Assembly: GCA_020723485.1 (NCBI GenBank)
Contig: DYIU01000001.1
Span: 496,001 to 560,000 of the forward strand
DNA length: 64,000 nt
Origin: Acidimicrobium ferrooxidans
GTDB taxonomy: Bacteria > Actinomycetota > Geothermincolia > Fen-727 > Anoxymicrobiaceae
Direction: 5' to 3'
Made by a program: the position numbers and the translations under genes. Positions within the stretch are counted from its first letter, which is position 1, and the number at the start of each line of letters is the position of its first letter. The notes beneath the pieces were generated by a model that saw only the letters and a program-made list of their open reading frames with translations, did no database searches and was not told the DNA's origin. Positions 9,193 through 18,178 of this stretch are shown piece after piece.

Positions 9193-10392
9193 TTGAGGGT
9201 CGCTCTGGTCCACGACTGGTTGACCAACCTGGCAGGCGCCGAGCGCGTGATATTCGCGATGCACGAGAGCTTCCCGGAGGCCCCCATCTACACCTCGGTG
9301 TTCGTGCCCGAACTTTTCAGCGAGCTCTCTGACGCGGACGTGCGGACGTCATTCCTGCAGAAGGTGCCTTACGCCAAGGTGAAGCACCAGGCTTTCCCGT
9401 TCCTGCGGACGATCGCGTTCGAGGGCTTCGACATGTCGGAGTACGACGTCGTCGTCTCCAGCTGCCACGCGGAGGCCAAGGGCGTGCTGACCCGCCCGGA
9501 GACGCTTCACATCTGCTACTGCTATACACCTGTCCGTTACTGGTGGGGCGGTTACAACGAGTACCTCGCGAACCCGAGGTTCGGCCCCCTCAACCCCCTC
9601 GTGAAGGCCGTAATGCCCTTCGTCGCCAACTACATGCGGGTCTGGGACCGCTGCGCGGCAGACCGGGTAGACGTCTTCGTCGCGACATGCGGCAACGTGG
9701 CCAACAGGATAAAGAAGTACTACAGGCGCGACTCGCTGGTGCTTTACCCGCCGGTCAACACGGCCTGGCTCACGCCCTCCGAGGACGTCGATGAGTACTA
9801 CCTGCTGGCGGGGCGGCAGATCCCGTACAAGCGCACGGACATCGCGGTCAGGGCGTTCAACAAGCTCGGCCTGCCGTTGAAGGTCGCCGGGACCGGCAGC
9901 GAACTCGACTATCTCAGGAGCATCGCCCGGCCTAACATAGAGTTCCTCGGAAGGGTACCGGACGATGAGCTGGCCGAGCTCTACTCCAGGTGCAGGGCGT
10001 TCATCTTCCCCCAGGAGGAAGACTTCGGGATCACCCCTCTAGAGGCCATGGCGGCCGGCAGGCCGGTCATCGCGTTCAGGGGAGGCGGCGCACTCGAGAC
10101 GGTGCTGGAGGGAGAGACGGGCGTCTTCTTCGATACCCAGGACGAAGACAGCCTCATCGAGGCCGTTAAGGCGTTCAAGCCCGAGGAATTCAGGCCCGAT
10201 ATATTACGTAGACACGCGCAGAAGTTTGACGTGGGCGCCTTCAAGGTCAACTTCAAGGAGCTTGTCGCCACGGAGTGGCAGAAGTACAGGGACGCTCACA
10301 TGGCGGGTGTCTGGCCGTACTCGCCGGTAACGTATGGGCGGGAAGAGCGTTATATCTCAGTGCAGGGGGGAGGTGGAATACCTGAAGGTTGA
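9193..10392 (+). CDS. Glycosyltransferase family 4, mannosyltransferase-like
   Basis: This 399-residue GT4 enzyme begins VALVHDWLTNLAGAERVI, followed by CYCYTPVRYWW, a signature of a subgroup often annotated as GDP-mannose-dependent transferases. The C-terminal domain has LLAGRQIPYKRTDIAVRAF and FPQEEDFGITPLEAMAAGRPV. The start is TTG 9193 with GGGGAGGG just upstream. It is first in a unit with the chain-initiating transferase and rmlD. It probably adds the second sugar to the lipid carrier; the exact sugar is not shown by sequence. Confidence 0.9.
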   Translation: MRVALVHDWLTNLAGAERVIFAMHESFPEAPIYTSVFVPELFSELSDADVRTSFLQKVPYAKVKHQAFPFLRTIAFEGFDMSEYDVVVSSCHAEAKGVLTRPETLHICYCYTPVRYWWGGYNEYLANPRFGPLNPLVKAVMPFVANYMRVWDRCAADRVDVFVATCGNVANRIKKYYRRDSLVLYPPVNTAWLTPSEDVDEYYLLAGRQIPYKRTDIAVRAFNKLGLPLKVAGTGSELDYLRSIARPNIEFLGRVPDDELAELYSRCRAFIFPQEEDFGITPLEAMAAGRPVIAFRGGGALETVLEGETGVFFDTQDEDSLIEAVKAFKPEEFRPDILRRHAQKFDVGAFKVNFKELVATEWQKYRDAHMAGVWPYSPVTYGREERYISVQGGGGIPEG

Positions 10393-11959
10393 CCAGGACA
10401 CAGGCCCGCGCGGCAGGACAGGCGCGGAGATGCAGGACGTGCTTCTCGACCTGGTGGTCGAGCCCGCGGTAAAGCGCGCCCAGCTCCCCGGGTATTCCGA
10501 AGATTTCGTTGCAGCGGTCCCCCGCGACAGGAGAAAGCACTTCACGATCCTCCTGCTGAGGGTGGCGACCGACACCCTCGCCTACATGTGCGCGGCCCGG
10601 TTCGCCTACTGGCTTCGCTTCGAGAACGGGTTCATCACCTCCCGCTTCCCGCCGGAGAGCGTGCTAACGTTCAACGATGTGTTCCTCTCACTGCTCATCG
10701 CCCTGCCGGTACTTTTCTTCTTCATGAAGATCTGCGGCCTCTACGAGACCCGCATCAGGGTACGGACGCTGGACCGGTTCCCCAGGATAATCGCGGCGGT
10801 GAACGGCTTCATCATCACCCTGCTCGTCGCGATGTTCCTGCTGGACGCCTCGGGAAGCTACAGGGGCTACATCATATTCTTCTGGTTCGCCTGCGTGCTG
10901 CTCCTGTTCGTGGGCAGGGTGCTCCTTCAGACGGGGTACTCCGTTATGAACAGGGCGGACGTCGTCGAGCGCAACACGCTCCTGGTAGGCGCCGGGCAGG
11001 TCGGGAAGACTCTGGCCCTCAAGCTGGCGCAGCACCCGGAGTACGGCCTGAAGCCCATCGGCTTCATCGACGACAATCCGCTGATCGAGAGGTTCAACGA
11101 GCCGGAGATCAAGGACCTCCGGGTCCTGGGAGGCCTGGGCGACATCACAGACATAATCGCCGAGAAGAACGTCGAGAAGGTGATAGTCGGCTTCTCCAAG
11201 GACTCCCACGAATCGATGCTCGAGCTCATCACGCTGTGCAACAACTCCGGCATCGAGTGCTCGGTCCTCCCGCGCCTGTTCGAGGTCATCACCGATGACG
11301 TGCTTGTGAGGGATGTCGGCGGCATCTCTATGGTACCCGTGAGCAAGAAGAGCATCGCGGGTTCGCGCAGCGCGGTGAAGACGATCGAGGACTACGTGAT
11401 CGTGCTGACGGGGCTGTTCATCTTCTGGCCGGTCCTCGCCGCGATAGCCCTGGCGATCAAGCTCGACAGCCACGGCCCGGTCTTCTACAAGCAGACCAGG
11501 ATCGGCAGGCACGGCAGGCCGTTCCAGTTCATCAAGTTCCGCTCGATGGTCACGGGCGCGGACCAGATGCGCGATGAGCTCGAGAACGGGCGCGGCGACG
11601 ACCTCCTGTTCAAGAGGGTGGACGACCCGCGTATCACCCGGGTCGGCAAGTGGATACGGAAGTTCTCCCTTGACGAGGTGCCCCAGGTGTTCAACGTGCT
11701 GAAGGGGCAGATGAGCATCGTCGGGCCGAGGCCGGGGCTGCCGGAGGAAGTCGACGAGTACAAGGGCTGGCAGAGGCTCAGGCTCAATACGAAGCCGGGC
11801 ATCACGGGACTATGGCAGGTCAATGGGCGAAGTGACCTGCCCTTCGACGAGATGGTAAAGTACGACCTGTACTACATCGAGCGCTGGTCCCTGTGGCTGG
11901 ACATAAAGACGATATTGAGGACCGTCCTCGCCGTCGTTCGCGGCAAGGGCGCATATTGA
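10373..11959 (+). CDS. Polyprenyl-phosphate sugar phosphotransferase (initiating glycosyltransferase)
   Basis: This protein of about 528 residues would load the first sugar-1-phosphate onto undecaprenyl phosphate. Four to five N-terminal membrane segments lie at about residues 50-190. A Rossmann-like domain follows (LLVGAGQVGKTLALKL near 200), then a fifth hydrophobic segment (YVIVLTGLFIFWPVLAAIAL). The C-terminal catalytic Bac_transf domain has FKRVDDPRITRVGKWIRKFS, DEVPQVFNVLKGQMSIVGPRP and PGITGLWQVNGRS. The start is uncertain: GTG 10373 or CTG 10382 both overlap the previous gene, and CTG has the better spaced GGGGGGAGG site. It is a WbaP/CpsE-type full-length enzyme. Confidence 0.9.
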   Translation: MEYLKVDQDTGPRGRTGAEMQDVLLDLVVEPAVKRAQLPGYSEDFVAAVPRDRRKHFTILLLRVATDTLAYMCAARFAYWLRFENGFITSRFPPESVLTFNDVFLSLLIALPVLFFFMKICGLYETRIRVRTLDRFPRIIAAVNGFIITLLVAMFLLDASGSYRGYIIFFWFACVLLLFVGRVLLQTGYSVMNRADVVERNTLLVGAGQVGKTLALKLAQHPEYGLKPIGFIDDNPLIERFNEPEIKDLRVLGGLGDITDIIAEKNVEKVIVGFSKDSHESMLELITLCNNSGIECSVLPRLFEVITDDVLVRDVGGISMVPVSKKSIAGSRSAVKTIEDYVIVLTGLFIFWPVLAAIALAIKLDSHGPVFYKQTRIGRHGRPFQFIKFRSMVTGADQMRDELENGRGDDLLFKRVDDPRITRVGKWIRKFSLDEVPQVFNVLKGQMSIVGPRPGLPEEVDEYKGWQRLRLNTKPGITGLWQVNGRSDLPFDEMVKYDLYYIERWSLWLDIKTILRTVLAVVRGKGAY

Positions 11960-11975
11960 CCGGTCCTCAGGGCGG

Positions 11976-12860
11976 GTGCACTCTCGGGGGGCGAAGGAAA
12001 TAAGAGTAGTGATATGTGGCGCCGCCGGCCAGCTCGGCAACGAGCTGGTCGACGTGTTCCAGGGCGCGGGCGCCGAGGTGCACGGCTTCGACCTGGACAT
12101 GGACATCACCAGCTACGACATCCTGGCGGAGAAGGTCCCGCCGCTGGAGCCCGACCTGGTCATAAACTCGGCGGCTCACGTGGACGCGGACGAGGCCGAG
12201 CGCGACCCCGAGATCTCATACAGGATAAATTTCGTGGGAACCCAGAACCTCGCCCTGGTGTGCGCTTCGCTCGGGGTCCCGCTGGCTTTCGTGAGCTCCG
12301 ACTACGTGTTCGACGGCCTGAAGGGAAGCGCATACAGCGAGTTCGACGAGCCGTGCCCCCGCGGCGTGTACGGGAGGGCCAAGCTGGCCGCCGAGCGCTA
12401 CATGGCGTCGGCGCTCGACGGGTACTACATCTTCCGGACGCAGTGGCTGTTCGGCAAGTACGGCAGGAAGAACTTCGTGAAGAGCATCCTGCGCAACGCG
12501 CGCGACCGTGGCGGCCTCCGAGTGGTCACCGACGAGGTGGGAACGCCCACCTCCTGCGAGGACCTGGCGCGCGTGATGTACGAGGTCACCACCTCCGGCA
12601 AGTACGGGCTGTACCACGCGACCAACCAGGGGGAGTGCTCGCGGTTCGACTTCGCCAGGGAGATTCTCCAGGCCGCCGGCTGGAACGACATACCGGTCGA
12701 GCCCATCCAGTACTGCGACCTTGACCTGCCCTGCCCCAGGCCCCCCTACTCCCCACTGGACAACATGCTGCTCAGGCTGCAGGGATTCACCCCCGCGAGG
12801 GATTACCACGAGCCGCTCGGGGAGTACGTCTCGATGCTCGTCGAGAGCGGGGAGTTCTAA
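11976..12860 (+). CDS. rmlD: dTDP-4-dehydrorhamnose reductase (RmlD family)
   Basis: This 294-residue extended SDR has the nucleotide motif CGAAGQLGNEL, the VSSDYVFDG strand, and the catalytic Y-x3-K as YGRAK near residue 129. RmlD reduces dTDP-4-dehydro-L-rhamnose to dTDP-L-rhamnose with NAD(P)H. GTG 11976 is the first in-frame start, but a strong GGGGCGAAGGAAA sequence at about 11988-12000 suggests a start 8 codons later at a non-standard codon. The end overlaps the convergent methyltransferase gene by 4 bases. A candidate rmlC is at 16935; rmlA and rmlB are not in the window. Confidence 0.88.
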   Translation: MHSRGAKEIRVVICGAAGQLGNELVDVFQGAGAEVHGFDLDMDITSYDILAEKVPPLEPDLVINSAAHVDADEAERDPEISYRINFVGTQNLALVCASLGVPLAFVSSDYVFDGLKGSAYSEFDEPCPRGVYGRAKLAAERYMASALDGYYIFRTQWLFGKYGRKNFVKSILRNARDRGGLRVVTDEVGTPTSCEDLARVMYEVTTSGKYGLYHATNQGECSRFDFAREILQAAGWNDIPVEPIQYCDLDLPCPRPPYSPLDNMLLRLQGFTPARDYHEPLGEYVSMLVESGEF

Positions 12861-13831
12861 GGGGTACGCGCGACCGCGTTCCAGTGCCAGGGATAGCGCT
12901 TCAGCAAGCCCGCTCTTTCGAGTGCCTCGTCGAGCACGATGCCCAGCCGCTCCAGCCTGAACAGCCGCAGCTGTATGCCGAAATGCTCCGAGAACTCCTG
13001 CGCTATGAAGAAGGCCGCAGCGGAGACGAAGCCTGCGGGCTCGAGCTCCCAGGAATTGAATCCCGCCCGTATGAACAGGGACTCGAGCTCGTATCGGGAG
13101 AACCCCTCGGTCTCCTTGTCAGCCGCGGAGACCATCTCGCCCGGGTCGCCGCTCTTGCCCATGAGCCGGTAAGCGGCGTGGAGGAGCCGCTTTCCGGCGG
13201 GAAAGAGGAACGAGTGCTGCCACGTGTTGGGCTCCGTGCCCAGGACGAGCACGCCCCCCGGCCTGAGGACCCGGTGCGCCTCGCGCAGGGCCGCCAGCGG
13301 ATCCGGGAGGTGGTGCAGCATCGCTACCATGAGGACGCCGTCGAACGAGCCCGCGGCGAAGGGCAGGCGCGCCGCGTCGGCCAGCATGTGCTCGCAGCCG
13401 GCGGAGTAGCCCTGCTCCAGGTGCAGCTCACGCGCACAGCCCAGCTGGCCCGGGGCGATGTCCGTCTCCACCAGCCGGTAACCGGAGCGTAGGAGCTCGA
13501 GGCCGTCGTGCCCGAGGCCGCAGCCCAGCTCCAGCACCAGCGAGCCGGGGGGCAGGGTCCTAACCTCGTCCAGGAACCTCCTGTGGTAATGGTTGTAGAA
13601 GGGGCTGGCGCACCAGGTGCGGTGCATCTCCAGGTAGTATTCCGTCTTCTCCGTGTAGTGCTCCCGCTCGGCGACGGTGATGTCCGCCGCGTCGGGCGGC
13701 ATGAAGTCCCACAGCCCTGCGTTCTCGCCGTAGCGTGACCCGCAGCCCGGGCACAGCATCCCACCGGATTCGTCCTCAAGCGGGGCTCCGCATGCGGGGC
13801 ACCTCCATTTCCCGGCGAGGAGGTCCTTCAC
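12857..13831 (-). CDS. Zinc-ribbon class I SAM methyltransferase
   Basis: This 324-residue protein starts with a zinc ribbon: CPACGAP at residue 11 and CPGCGSRYG at about 27. A UbiE-like methyltransferase domain follows (VLELGCGLGHDGLELL near 103, LPFAAGSFDGVLMVAMLHHL near 154, VLRPGGVLVLGTEPN). Trm112-like zinc leaders of this type are common in rRNA, quinone and glycan methyltransferases, so the substrate is open. The start GTG 13831 overlaps the TGA of the upstream acyltransferase gene (GTGA at 13828-13831), which indicates one operon running down from 15820. Confidence 0.85.
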   Translation of the reverse strand: MKDLLAGKWRCPACGAPLEDESGGMLCPGCGSRYGENAGLWDFMPPDAADITVAEREHYTEKTEYYLEMHRTWCASPFYNHYHRRFLDEVRTLPPGSLVLELGCGLGHDGLELLRSGYRLVETDIAPGQLGCARELHLEQGYSAGCEHMLADAARLPFAAGSFDGVLMVAMLHHLPDPLAALREAHRVLRPGGVLVLGTEPNTWQHSFLFPAGKRLLHAAYRLMGKSGDPGEMVSAADKETEGFSRYELESLFIRAGFNSWELEPAGFVSAAAFFIAQEFSEHFGIQLRLFRLERLGIVLDEALERAGLLKRYPWHWNAVARTP

Positions 13832-14808
13832 TGCTGCTTCCTTCCTTCAGCCGCTCGCTGCAGCATGTCGATGCCCATCGCCCACCAGCGCCCCAGCCCG
13901 AACCAGCTCATCCACTGGTCGGGCGCTTCGCGTATCATCTCTTCACCCGCCCGCGCCACGCGTTCCATGATGGTGACGACGTCGGCCCGTTTGTCACCGG
14001 TCAGCTCGAACTCGAGAGGCTCCCCTATTATCAGCCTGCTCCGATATACGTCATCGGTCCGCAGCGCCACGGCCGGAAGTACCGGGGCGCCCGACTCTAT
14101 CGCCCAGTGCGCTATGCCGTCGGCCAGGGCGGCGGGGCGGCCGAACAGGTCCACCGCGCGCTTGCCCGTGACGTCAAATGGCACCCCCACGCGTTTCCCC
14201 TCAGCGAGGGCGGCCCTCACCTCGCCTATGGTGTCGTGACCCGGCCCGACCCATATCACCAGGTTATCGGGGTCGACCCCCAGGGTCGACGCGACAAGTA
14301 CCATCTTCATCACGTATCGCGGAACCGGCGTGGTGTCCGGGTGGAACATCACCAGCGTGAAAGGCATCCCCAGGCGGGCCATCATGATGTGGAGGAGGGG
14401 AGAGCGCCCCGTGTGTGTCATGTGGAGGAGGACACCCTTCCCCTGCGCGTCCGCGCGCTCCAGGTTCTCTACTCCCTCCACATGGAGCTCGCGCATGAAG
14501 CGGTCGCCCCGCTTCTCCCAGTAGATCATGTCCGGGACGTTCAGGAGGAGCGCACAGTAGGCGCCGCGGCCGATCCTGTCAAGCTCGCGTACGTCGTCGA
14601 CGTCACCCAGCGCGTCCGCTATCCTGCTTCGCAGGTCGTCGCGGACCTTCGGGCGGGAGTGGTAGAGCAGGGCTCCAAATGCTTCAACCAGCCGGTAGAA
14701 GAGCGCGGGCGGGAGCATCGTGAGCATCCTGGTCAGGTAATAGAGGCCCAGCATGCACCTCTCGACCAGGAAAAAGAAGAACCTCCTCTTGAGGCTTTGT
14801 TCTTCCAA
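13828..14808 (-). CDS. LpxL/HtrB-like lysophospholipid acyltransferase
   Basis: This 326-residue protein belongs to the LABLAT acyltransferase family, which in actinobacteria includes phosphatidylinositol-mannoside acyltransferases. It has GKGVLLHMTHTGRSPLLH near residue 122, FHPDTTPVP near 153, GKRAVDLFGRPAALADGIA near 207 and a conserved DQWMSWFGL near the C-terminus. The canonical H-x4-D/E pair is not evident, because neither His at the expected place has an acidic residue five positions on. Start TTG 14808 follows GGGAGCGAG. The adjacent gene at 14867 is a clear paralogue. Confidence 0.8.
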   Translation of the reverse strand: MEEQSLKRRFFFFLVERCMLGLYYLTRMLTMLPPALFYRLVEAFGALLYHSRPKVRDDLRSRIADALGDVDDVRELDRIGRGAYCALLLNVPDMIYWEKRGDRFMRELHVEGVENLERADAQGKGVLLHMTHTGRSPLLHIMMARLGMPFTLVMFHPDTTPVPRYVMKMVLVASTLGVDPDNLVIWVGPGHDTIGEVRAALAEGKRVGVPFDVTGKRAVDLFGRPAALADGIAHWAIESGAPVLPAVALRTDDVYRSRLIIGEPLEFELTGDKRADVVTIMERVARAGEEMIREAPDQWMSWFGLGRWWAMGIDMLQRAAEGRKQQ

Positions 14809-14866
14809 TTCTTCTCGCTCCCCCGGGTCCCCGTCAGTGTCCGGCCCGCCGCTGCTTAGGCGCGCT

Positions 14867-15820
14867 TCAGCCCTCGAGCTCCTCCGCCTCGGCCCACCAG
14901 GTCCAGAGGCCGAACCAGCTCATCCACTGCTCAGGCGCCAAGCGTACCAGACTCTCGCCGGCTTTAACAGACGCCTGCATTACCGCTTTCACGTCGGTTT
15001 TACGGTCGCCGGTGAGCTCGTAGCTGACGGGCTCGAGGAAGACCAGCCGGAAGCGGTACGGGCGCTCAGTCCTCAGGACCGCGCACGGCACGATCGGCGC
15101 TCCCGTGTCGATGGCCCATCGCGCCAGGCCGTCCGCGAGGGCGGCCGGGCGGCCGAAGAAGTCGACCTTGCACTTGCCCGAGACGTCGATGGCCATGGCG
15201 ACGCGCCTGCCCTCCGCGAGATAGTCCCGCACCTCTCCTATCGTGTCGTAGCCGGGCCCGACCCAGATGACGGGCTTCACCGGGTCGCAGCCCAGTTTCC
15301 AGCCCTCCAGGCACAGCCGCATCGTGTACCCGGGGACCGGCGTGGTGTCCGGGTGCCACATCACCAGGGCGTATGGCCTGTCGATGCGCGCCATGATGGC
15401 GTGCTTCTGCGCCGGCCCGTGGTGCACGTGGAGGATGAGAACGCCCTTTCCCTCGGCGTCGGCCGCATCCAGGTTCTCGATGCCCTCTACCTCGAGCTCC
15501 CGCATGACCCTCTCGGGGTGCTTTCGGAAGTAGATGAAATCCGGGACCACGAAGAGAAGGGAGGCGTACGCCCCACGCCCGATTCGGTCGAGCTCGCGCG
15601 TGTCGGTGATCTCCGGCATGGCATCGGTTATCTTCCCCCGCAGCCCGCGCCTGACCCTCGGCCTCGCGTAGTAGATGAGTGCGACGAAGGCGTTGCCGAG
15701 CGGGTAATAGATGGACGCGGGCAGGATGCGCGCCAGCCCGGCGGCCAGGTAGTAGTGGCCCAGCATGACGCGCTCCAGCGTCGCCATGAAGACCTTCCGC
15801 TTCAAGCTTACCTTCTCCAA
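14867..15820 (-). CDS. LpxL/HtrB-like lysophospholipid acyltransferase, tandem paralogue
   Basis: This 317-residue protein aligns along its length with the next gene (13828-14808): GKGVLILHVHHGPAQKHA, WHPDTTPVPGYTM, VIWVGPGYDTIGEVRD, KVDFFGRPAALADGLA and QWMSWFGLWTWWAE. It too lacks a plain H-x4-D/E motif. It starts at TTG 15820 with GAGAGGA seven bases upstream. Two such enzymes in a row would fit sequential acylation of a glycolipid anchor next to the polysaccharide genes. The acceptor is not known. Confidence 0.8.
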   Translation of the reverse strand: MEKVSLKRKVFMATLERVMLGHYYLAAGLARILPASIYYPLGNAFVALIYYARPRVRRGLRGKITDAMPEITDTRELDRIGRGAYASLLFVVPDFIYFRKHPERVMRELEVEGIENLDAADAEGKGVLILHVHHGPAQKHAIMARIDRPYALVMWHPDTTPVPGYTMRLCLEGWKLGCDPVKPVIWVGPGYDTIGEVRDYLAEGRRVAMAIDVSGKCKVDFFGRPAALADGLARWAIDTGAPIVPCAVLRTERPYRFRLVFLEPVSYELTGDRKTDVKAVMQASVKAGESLVRLAPEQWMSWFGLWTWWAEAEELEG

Positions 15821-16060
15821 TATGTCCTCTCAGACAGACAGCGGGATCTCCGGCGGCCTGAGAACCCGTTGGTCTCGGTCCGGCTGCCCCGTCGAATCCG
15901 ACCGGGCACCGTCCCTCCCTTATCTCATCGGCATCAGCGCGCCGGCGCCAAAGCCCGCACCGGCCGACCGTCCCGCGGGAATAACGAGCGCAGGATGTCG
16001 GGCACCAGGGATTGGTGGTCGGACCTTCCGGGCGGCAGGCGGCTCAGCCGCCCGCGTCGA

Positions 16061-16747
16061 TCACTGCGGCATGAGGCCCCGGACCTTGGCGTTGGCCTCG
16101 TTGATGAGATTGCCCGCCTGCTGCACCTGCGACATGTCCGCGTTCGCGATGCCCTGGAGGAGCAGGTCGCAGGCCTGTATGTACATGTCGAAGACCTGGA
16201 GCCCCTGTTGCTTCAACGGCTCCAGCTCGGGGGCGACCGGTATCGCCGCGAGCTGGTTGCGGTAGTTCACCAGGGTGGACTTGGTGCTGCTTATCTGCGA
16301 TGCCATCTCCATGCCGCTGATGAGGCTATCGCCGGCGGTCTCTATGTTGGACTGGAGCGTCTCCAGGTCCTGCATGGTCTGCTCGTCGATCGGTGCCTGC
16401 AGCTTGGTGAGCCCTGAAGGTGACTCGCCGGCAGCCTGCTGCTGGGTTTCCGCGGCCTGGGCGGCGGCCTGCTGCTCGTGTTCCGGGCTCAACTTGTCCA
16501 CGTACTCCACGCGGTAGTCGTCGGCCTGTGACGGGTCGACCCAGGCTGTCTTCGTATTGTCCTCCCAGACGTGCCCGTCCACCGGGTCCCGGACTATCGT
16601 CCCGTACCTGACCTGGACCTTCTGGGGGTGGAATACCATGTAGCCTATGGCCCCGACGATTGCCAGCAGGACTACAGCCGAAACGGCTATCACCCCTATC
16701 CTGGCGCCCTTTCCGAGGCCTCTATACCATATGGTTATCCTGCTCAT
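16061..16747 (-). CDS. Membrane-anchored protein of unknown function
   Basis: This 228-residue protein has one membrane segment at about residues 17-38 (IGVIAVSAVVLLAIVGAIGY). A short beta-rich segment with VRYGTIVRDPVDGHVWEDN follows. Next comes a Gln/Ala-rich stretch (about 90-110) and a helical, coiled-coil-like C-terminal domain. No catalytic motif is visible and I do not recognise the family. It is probably exposed outside the membrane. The 240 bases between it and the acyltransferase gene (15821-16060) contain a small GC hairpin but no gene. Confidence 0.7.
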   Translation of the reverse strand: MSRITIWYRGLGKGARIGVIAVSAVVLLAIVGAIGYMVFHPQKVQVRYGTIVRDPVDGHVWEDNTKTAWVDPSQADDYRVEYVDKLSPEHEQQAAAQAAETQQQAAGESPSGLTKLQAPIDEQTMQDLETLQSNIETAGDSLISGMEMASQISSTKSTLVNYRNQLAAIPVAPELEPLKQQGLQVFDMYIQACDLLLQGIANADMSQVQQAGNLINEANAKVRGLMPQ

Positions 16748-16934
16748 GCGATCTCCCGGGCACTGATTGCATGCCTGCTTCAGGCTGCCGGCCGCGCTTT
16801 ATCGTCCCTCTGTCTTTGACGAATGATAACAGATTGAAGTTGCCCGTTATAGATTGACCGGCCGCGGGCGGCGGCCGGGTCCGCTTGCCTGCGCTTCCAA
16901 CCTGATATAACGTTCTGAGGCGGAGGTGGTTCCT

Positions 16935-17396
16935 GTGCCGGACGCAAAAAAGCCCGCGATCGACGGCGTGGTCATAAAGCCGCTCGTCCGCCACTGCGAC
17001 GAAAGGGGCTTCTTCATGGAGGTCCTGAGGGACGACGACGAGCTGCTGGAACGCTTCGGCCAGACCAGCTTCACAATGGCCTATCCCGGCGTCATCAAGG
17101 CGTTCCACTGGCACGAGAAGCAGTGGGACCTGTGGTTCATGTGCATGGGAGAGGCGCGAGTGACACTGTACGACCTGCGGCCGGAATCGCCCACCTTCCA
17201 CGTGCTCGAGGAGATATTCGCCGGCGAGCGTGAGCCGATGCTCATCGCCATCCCGCCGAGGGTCGCGCATGGGTACCAGGTGGTGGGGAACCGGCCCGCG
17301 TTCCTCTTCTACCATACTACCGAGTCGTACAACCGGGCCGACCCGGACGAGGGGCGGATCCCCTACGACGACCCCGACATCGCTTTCCCCTGGTGA
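16935..17396 (+). CDS. RmlC-like dTDP-4-dehydrorhamnose 3,5-epimerase family protein
   Basis: This 153-residue cupin has CDERGFFMEVLRDDD, then GVIKAFHWHEKQWDLWFMC with the candidate catalytic His, DLRPESPTF, IPPRVAHGYQVV and a C-terminal YDDPDIAFPW. These are in RmlC order. The segment after the His (EKQWDLW) differs from the classical QGKLV, so it belongs to a divergent branch and the substrate could be another dTDP-keto-sugar. Start GTG 16935 is preferred over GTG 16926 because GGAGG lies at 16922-16926. A weak promoter (TTGCCT 16885, TATAAC 16906) precedes it. Confidence 0.75.
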   Translation: MPDAKKPAIDGVVIKPLVRHCDERGFFMEVLRDDDELLERFGQTSFTMAYPGVIKAFHWHEKQWDLWFMCMGEARVTLYDLRPESPTFHVLEEIFAGEREPMLIAIPPRVAHGYQVVGNRPAFLFYHTTESYNRADPDEGRIPYDDPDIAFPW

Positions 17397-17406
17397 GCCA
17401 ACTTGA

Positions 17407-17420
17407 ATCGGGGTCAGGCC
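17407..17420. repeat. Truncated REP-like repeat arm
   Basis: The 14 bases ATCGGGGTCAGGCC match the start of the repeat arm seen complete at 19619-19642. The copy sits between the convergent stops of the rmlC-like gene and lgt. It is short, so chance cannot be fully excluded. Confidence 0.45.
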
Positions 17421-17425
17421 CGGGT

Positions 17426-18178
17426 TTAAGTGTCAGCCGGCGCCCGCGACTCACGGCCCCGCCTTCGCACCAGCAGTACCGCCGTGCACACCCCGAAGAT
17501 AGCGGCGCTGAACAGCTGGAAGAAGAGCCCAGCGCGCGCGTCGGAGTGCTGACGGAAGAACTCCATGAAGAACCGGATGAGCGAGTATCCCGCCAGCGAG
17601 GCGAGCAGCAGGTCCCATCCCTCGAGCATCCGGGTGCCCACCAGCAGGAGGAACGCGAACAGTGCGAGGTCGAGAAGCGCCTCGTACAGCTGGGTGGGGT
17701 GGACGCCTGCAGCCGTACCCGGGAATGTGACCGCCCACGGCAGACCGGTCGGCTTGCCCCCGCAGCAACCGTTCAGGAAGCACCCTATCCTCGCTATGCC
17801 GAGCGACAGCGGCAGGGCGAGCCCGGCGGCGGCCGCGGCGGTCTCTGAGGGTATCTTGAGCCACTTCACGGTCAGCAGGGCCGCCGGGAACGCGAAGACC
17901 AGGCCGCCGTAGTACACCAGTCCCACGGTGTTGATGTCGAAGACCGCCGACCAGCGCCCGGAGAACTCCGAGAGGTGCCCGAGAACGAAGAAGACCCGCG
18001 ACCCCACCAGGCCGGCGATAGCTATCACGGCGACGAGCGTGTAGAGCGGCGCGCGGTCCAGGCCCTTCCTGGTGAACTCGCGGCCCGCCACGAACACCCC
18101 CGCGACGAGCGCGACGAAAAGCATCGCCCCGTACGAGTACACGGGAAAACCGCCTATTCTGAAGAGGACCGGGTGCAT
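17426..18178 (-). CDS. lgt: Prolipoprotein diacylglyceryl transferase
   Basis: This 250-residue membrane protein transfers diacylglycerol from phosphatidylglycerol to the lipobox Cys of prelipoproteins. About seven hydrophobic segments are seen. The Lgt motifs are clear: YYGGLVFAF, RIGCFLNGCCGGKPT near residue 131, HPTQLYE near 158, and RFFMEFFR near 203. Lipobox-bearing proteins encoded at 37390-38394 and 43489-44103 are likely substrates. The gene is divergent from the thiolase gene, with 192 bases between them. Confidence 0.95.
   Translation of the reverse strand: MHPVLFRIGGFPVYSYGAMLFVALVAGVFVAGREFTRKGLDRAPLYTLVAVIAIAGLVGSRVFFVLGHLSEFSGRWSAVFDINTVGLVYYGGLVFAFPAALLTVKWLKIPSETAAAAAGLALPLSLGIARIGCFLNGCCGGKPTGLPWAVTFPGTAAGVHPTQLYEALLDLALFAFLLLVGTRMLEGWDLLLASLAGYSLIRFFMEFFRQHSDARAGLFFQLFSAAIFGVCTAVLLVRRRGRESRAPADT

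Noticed and set aside
14753-16417. 554-codon open frame on plus opposite the second acyltransferase gene
   Set aside because: The minus gene is a clear paralogue of its neighbour; the plus frame crosses gene borders and has no motif.
16816-16853. TTGACG and TATAGA as a promoter for the rmlC-like gene
   Set aside because: The spacing between the boxes is 26 bases, too long for a normal sigma70 promoter.
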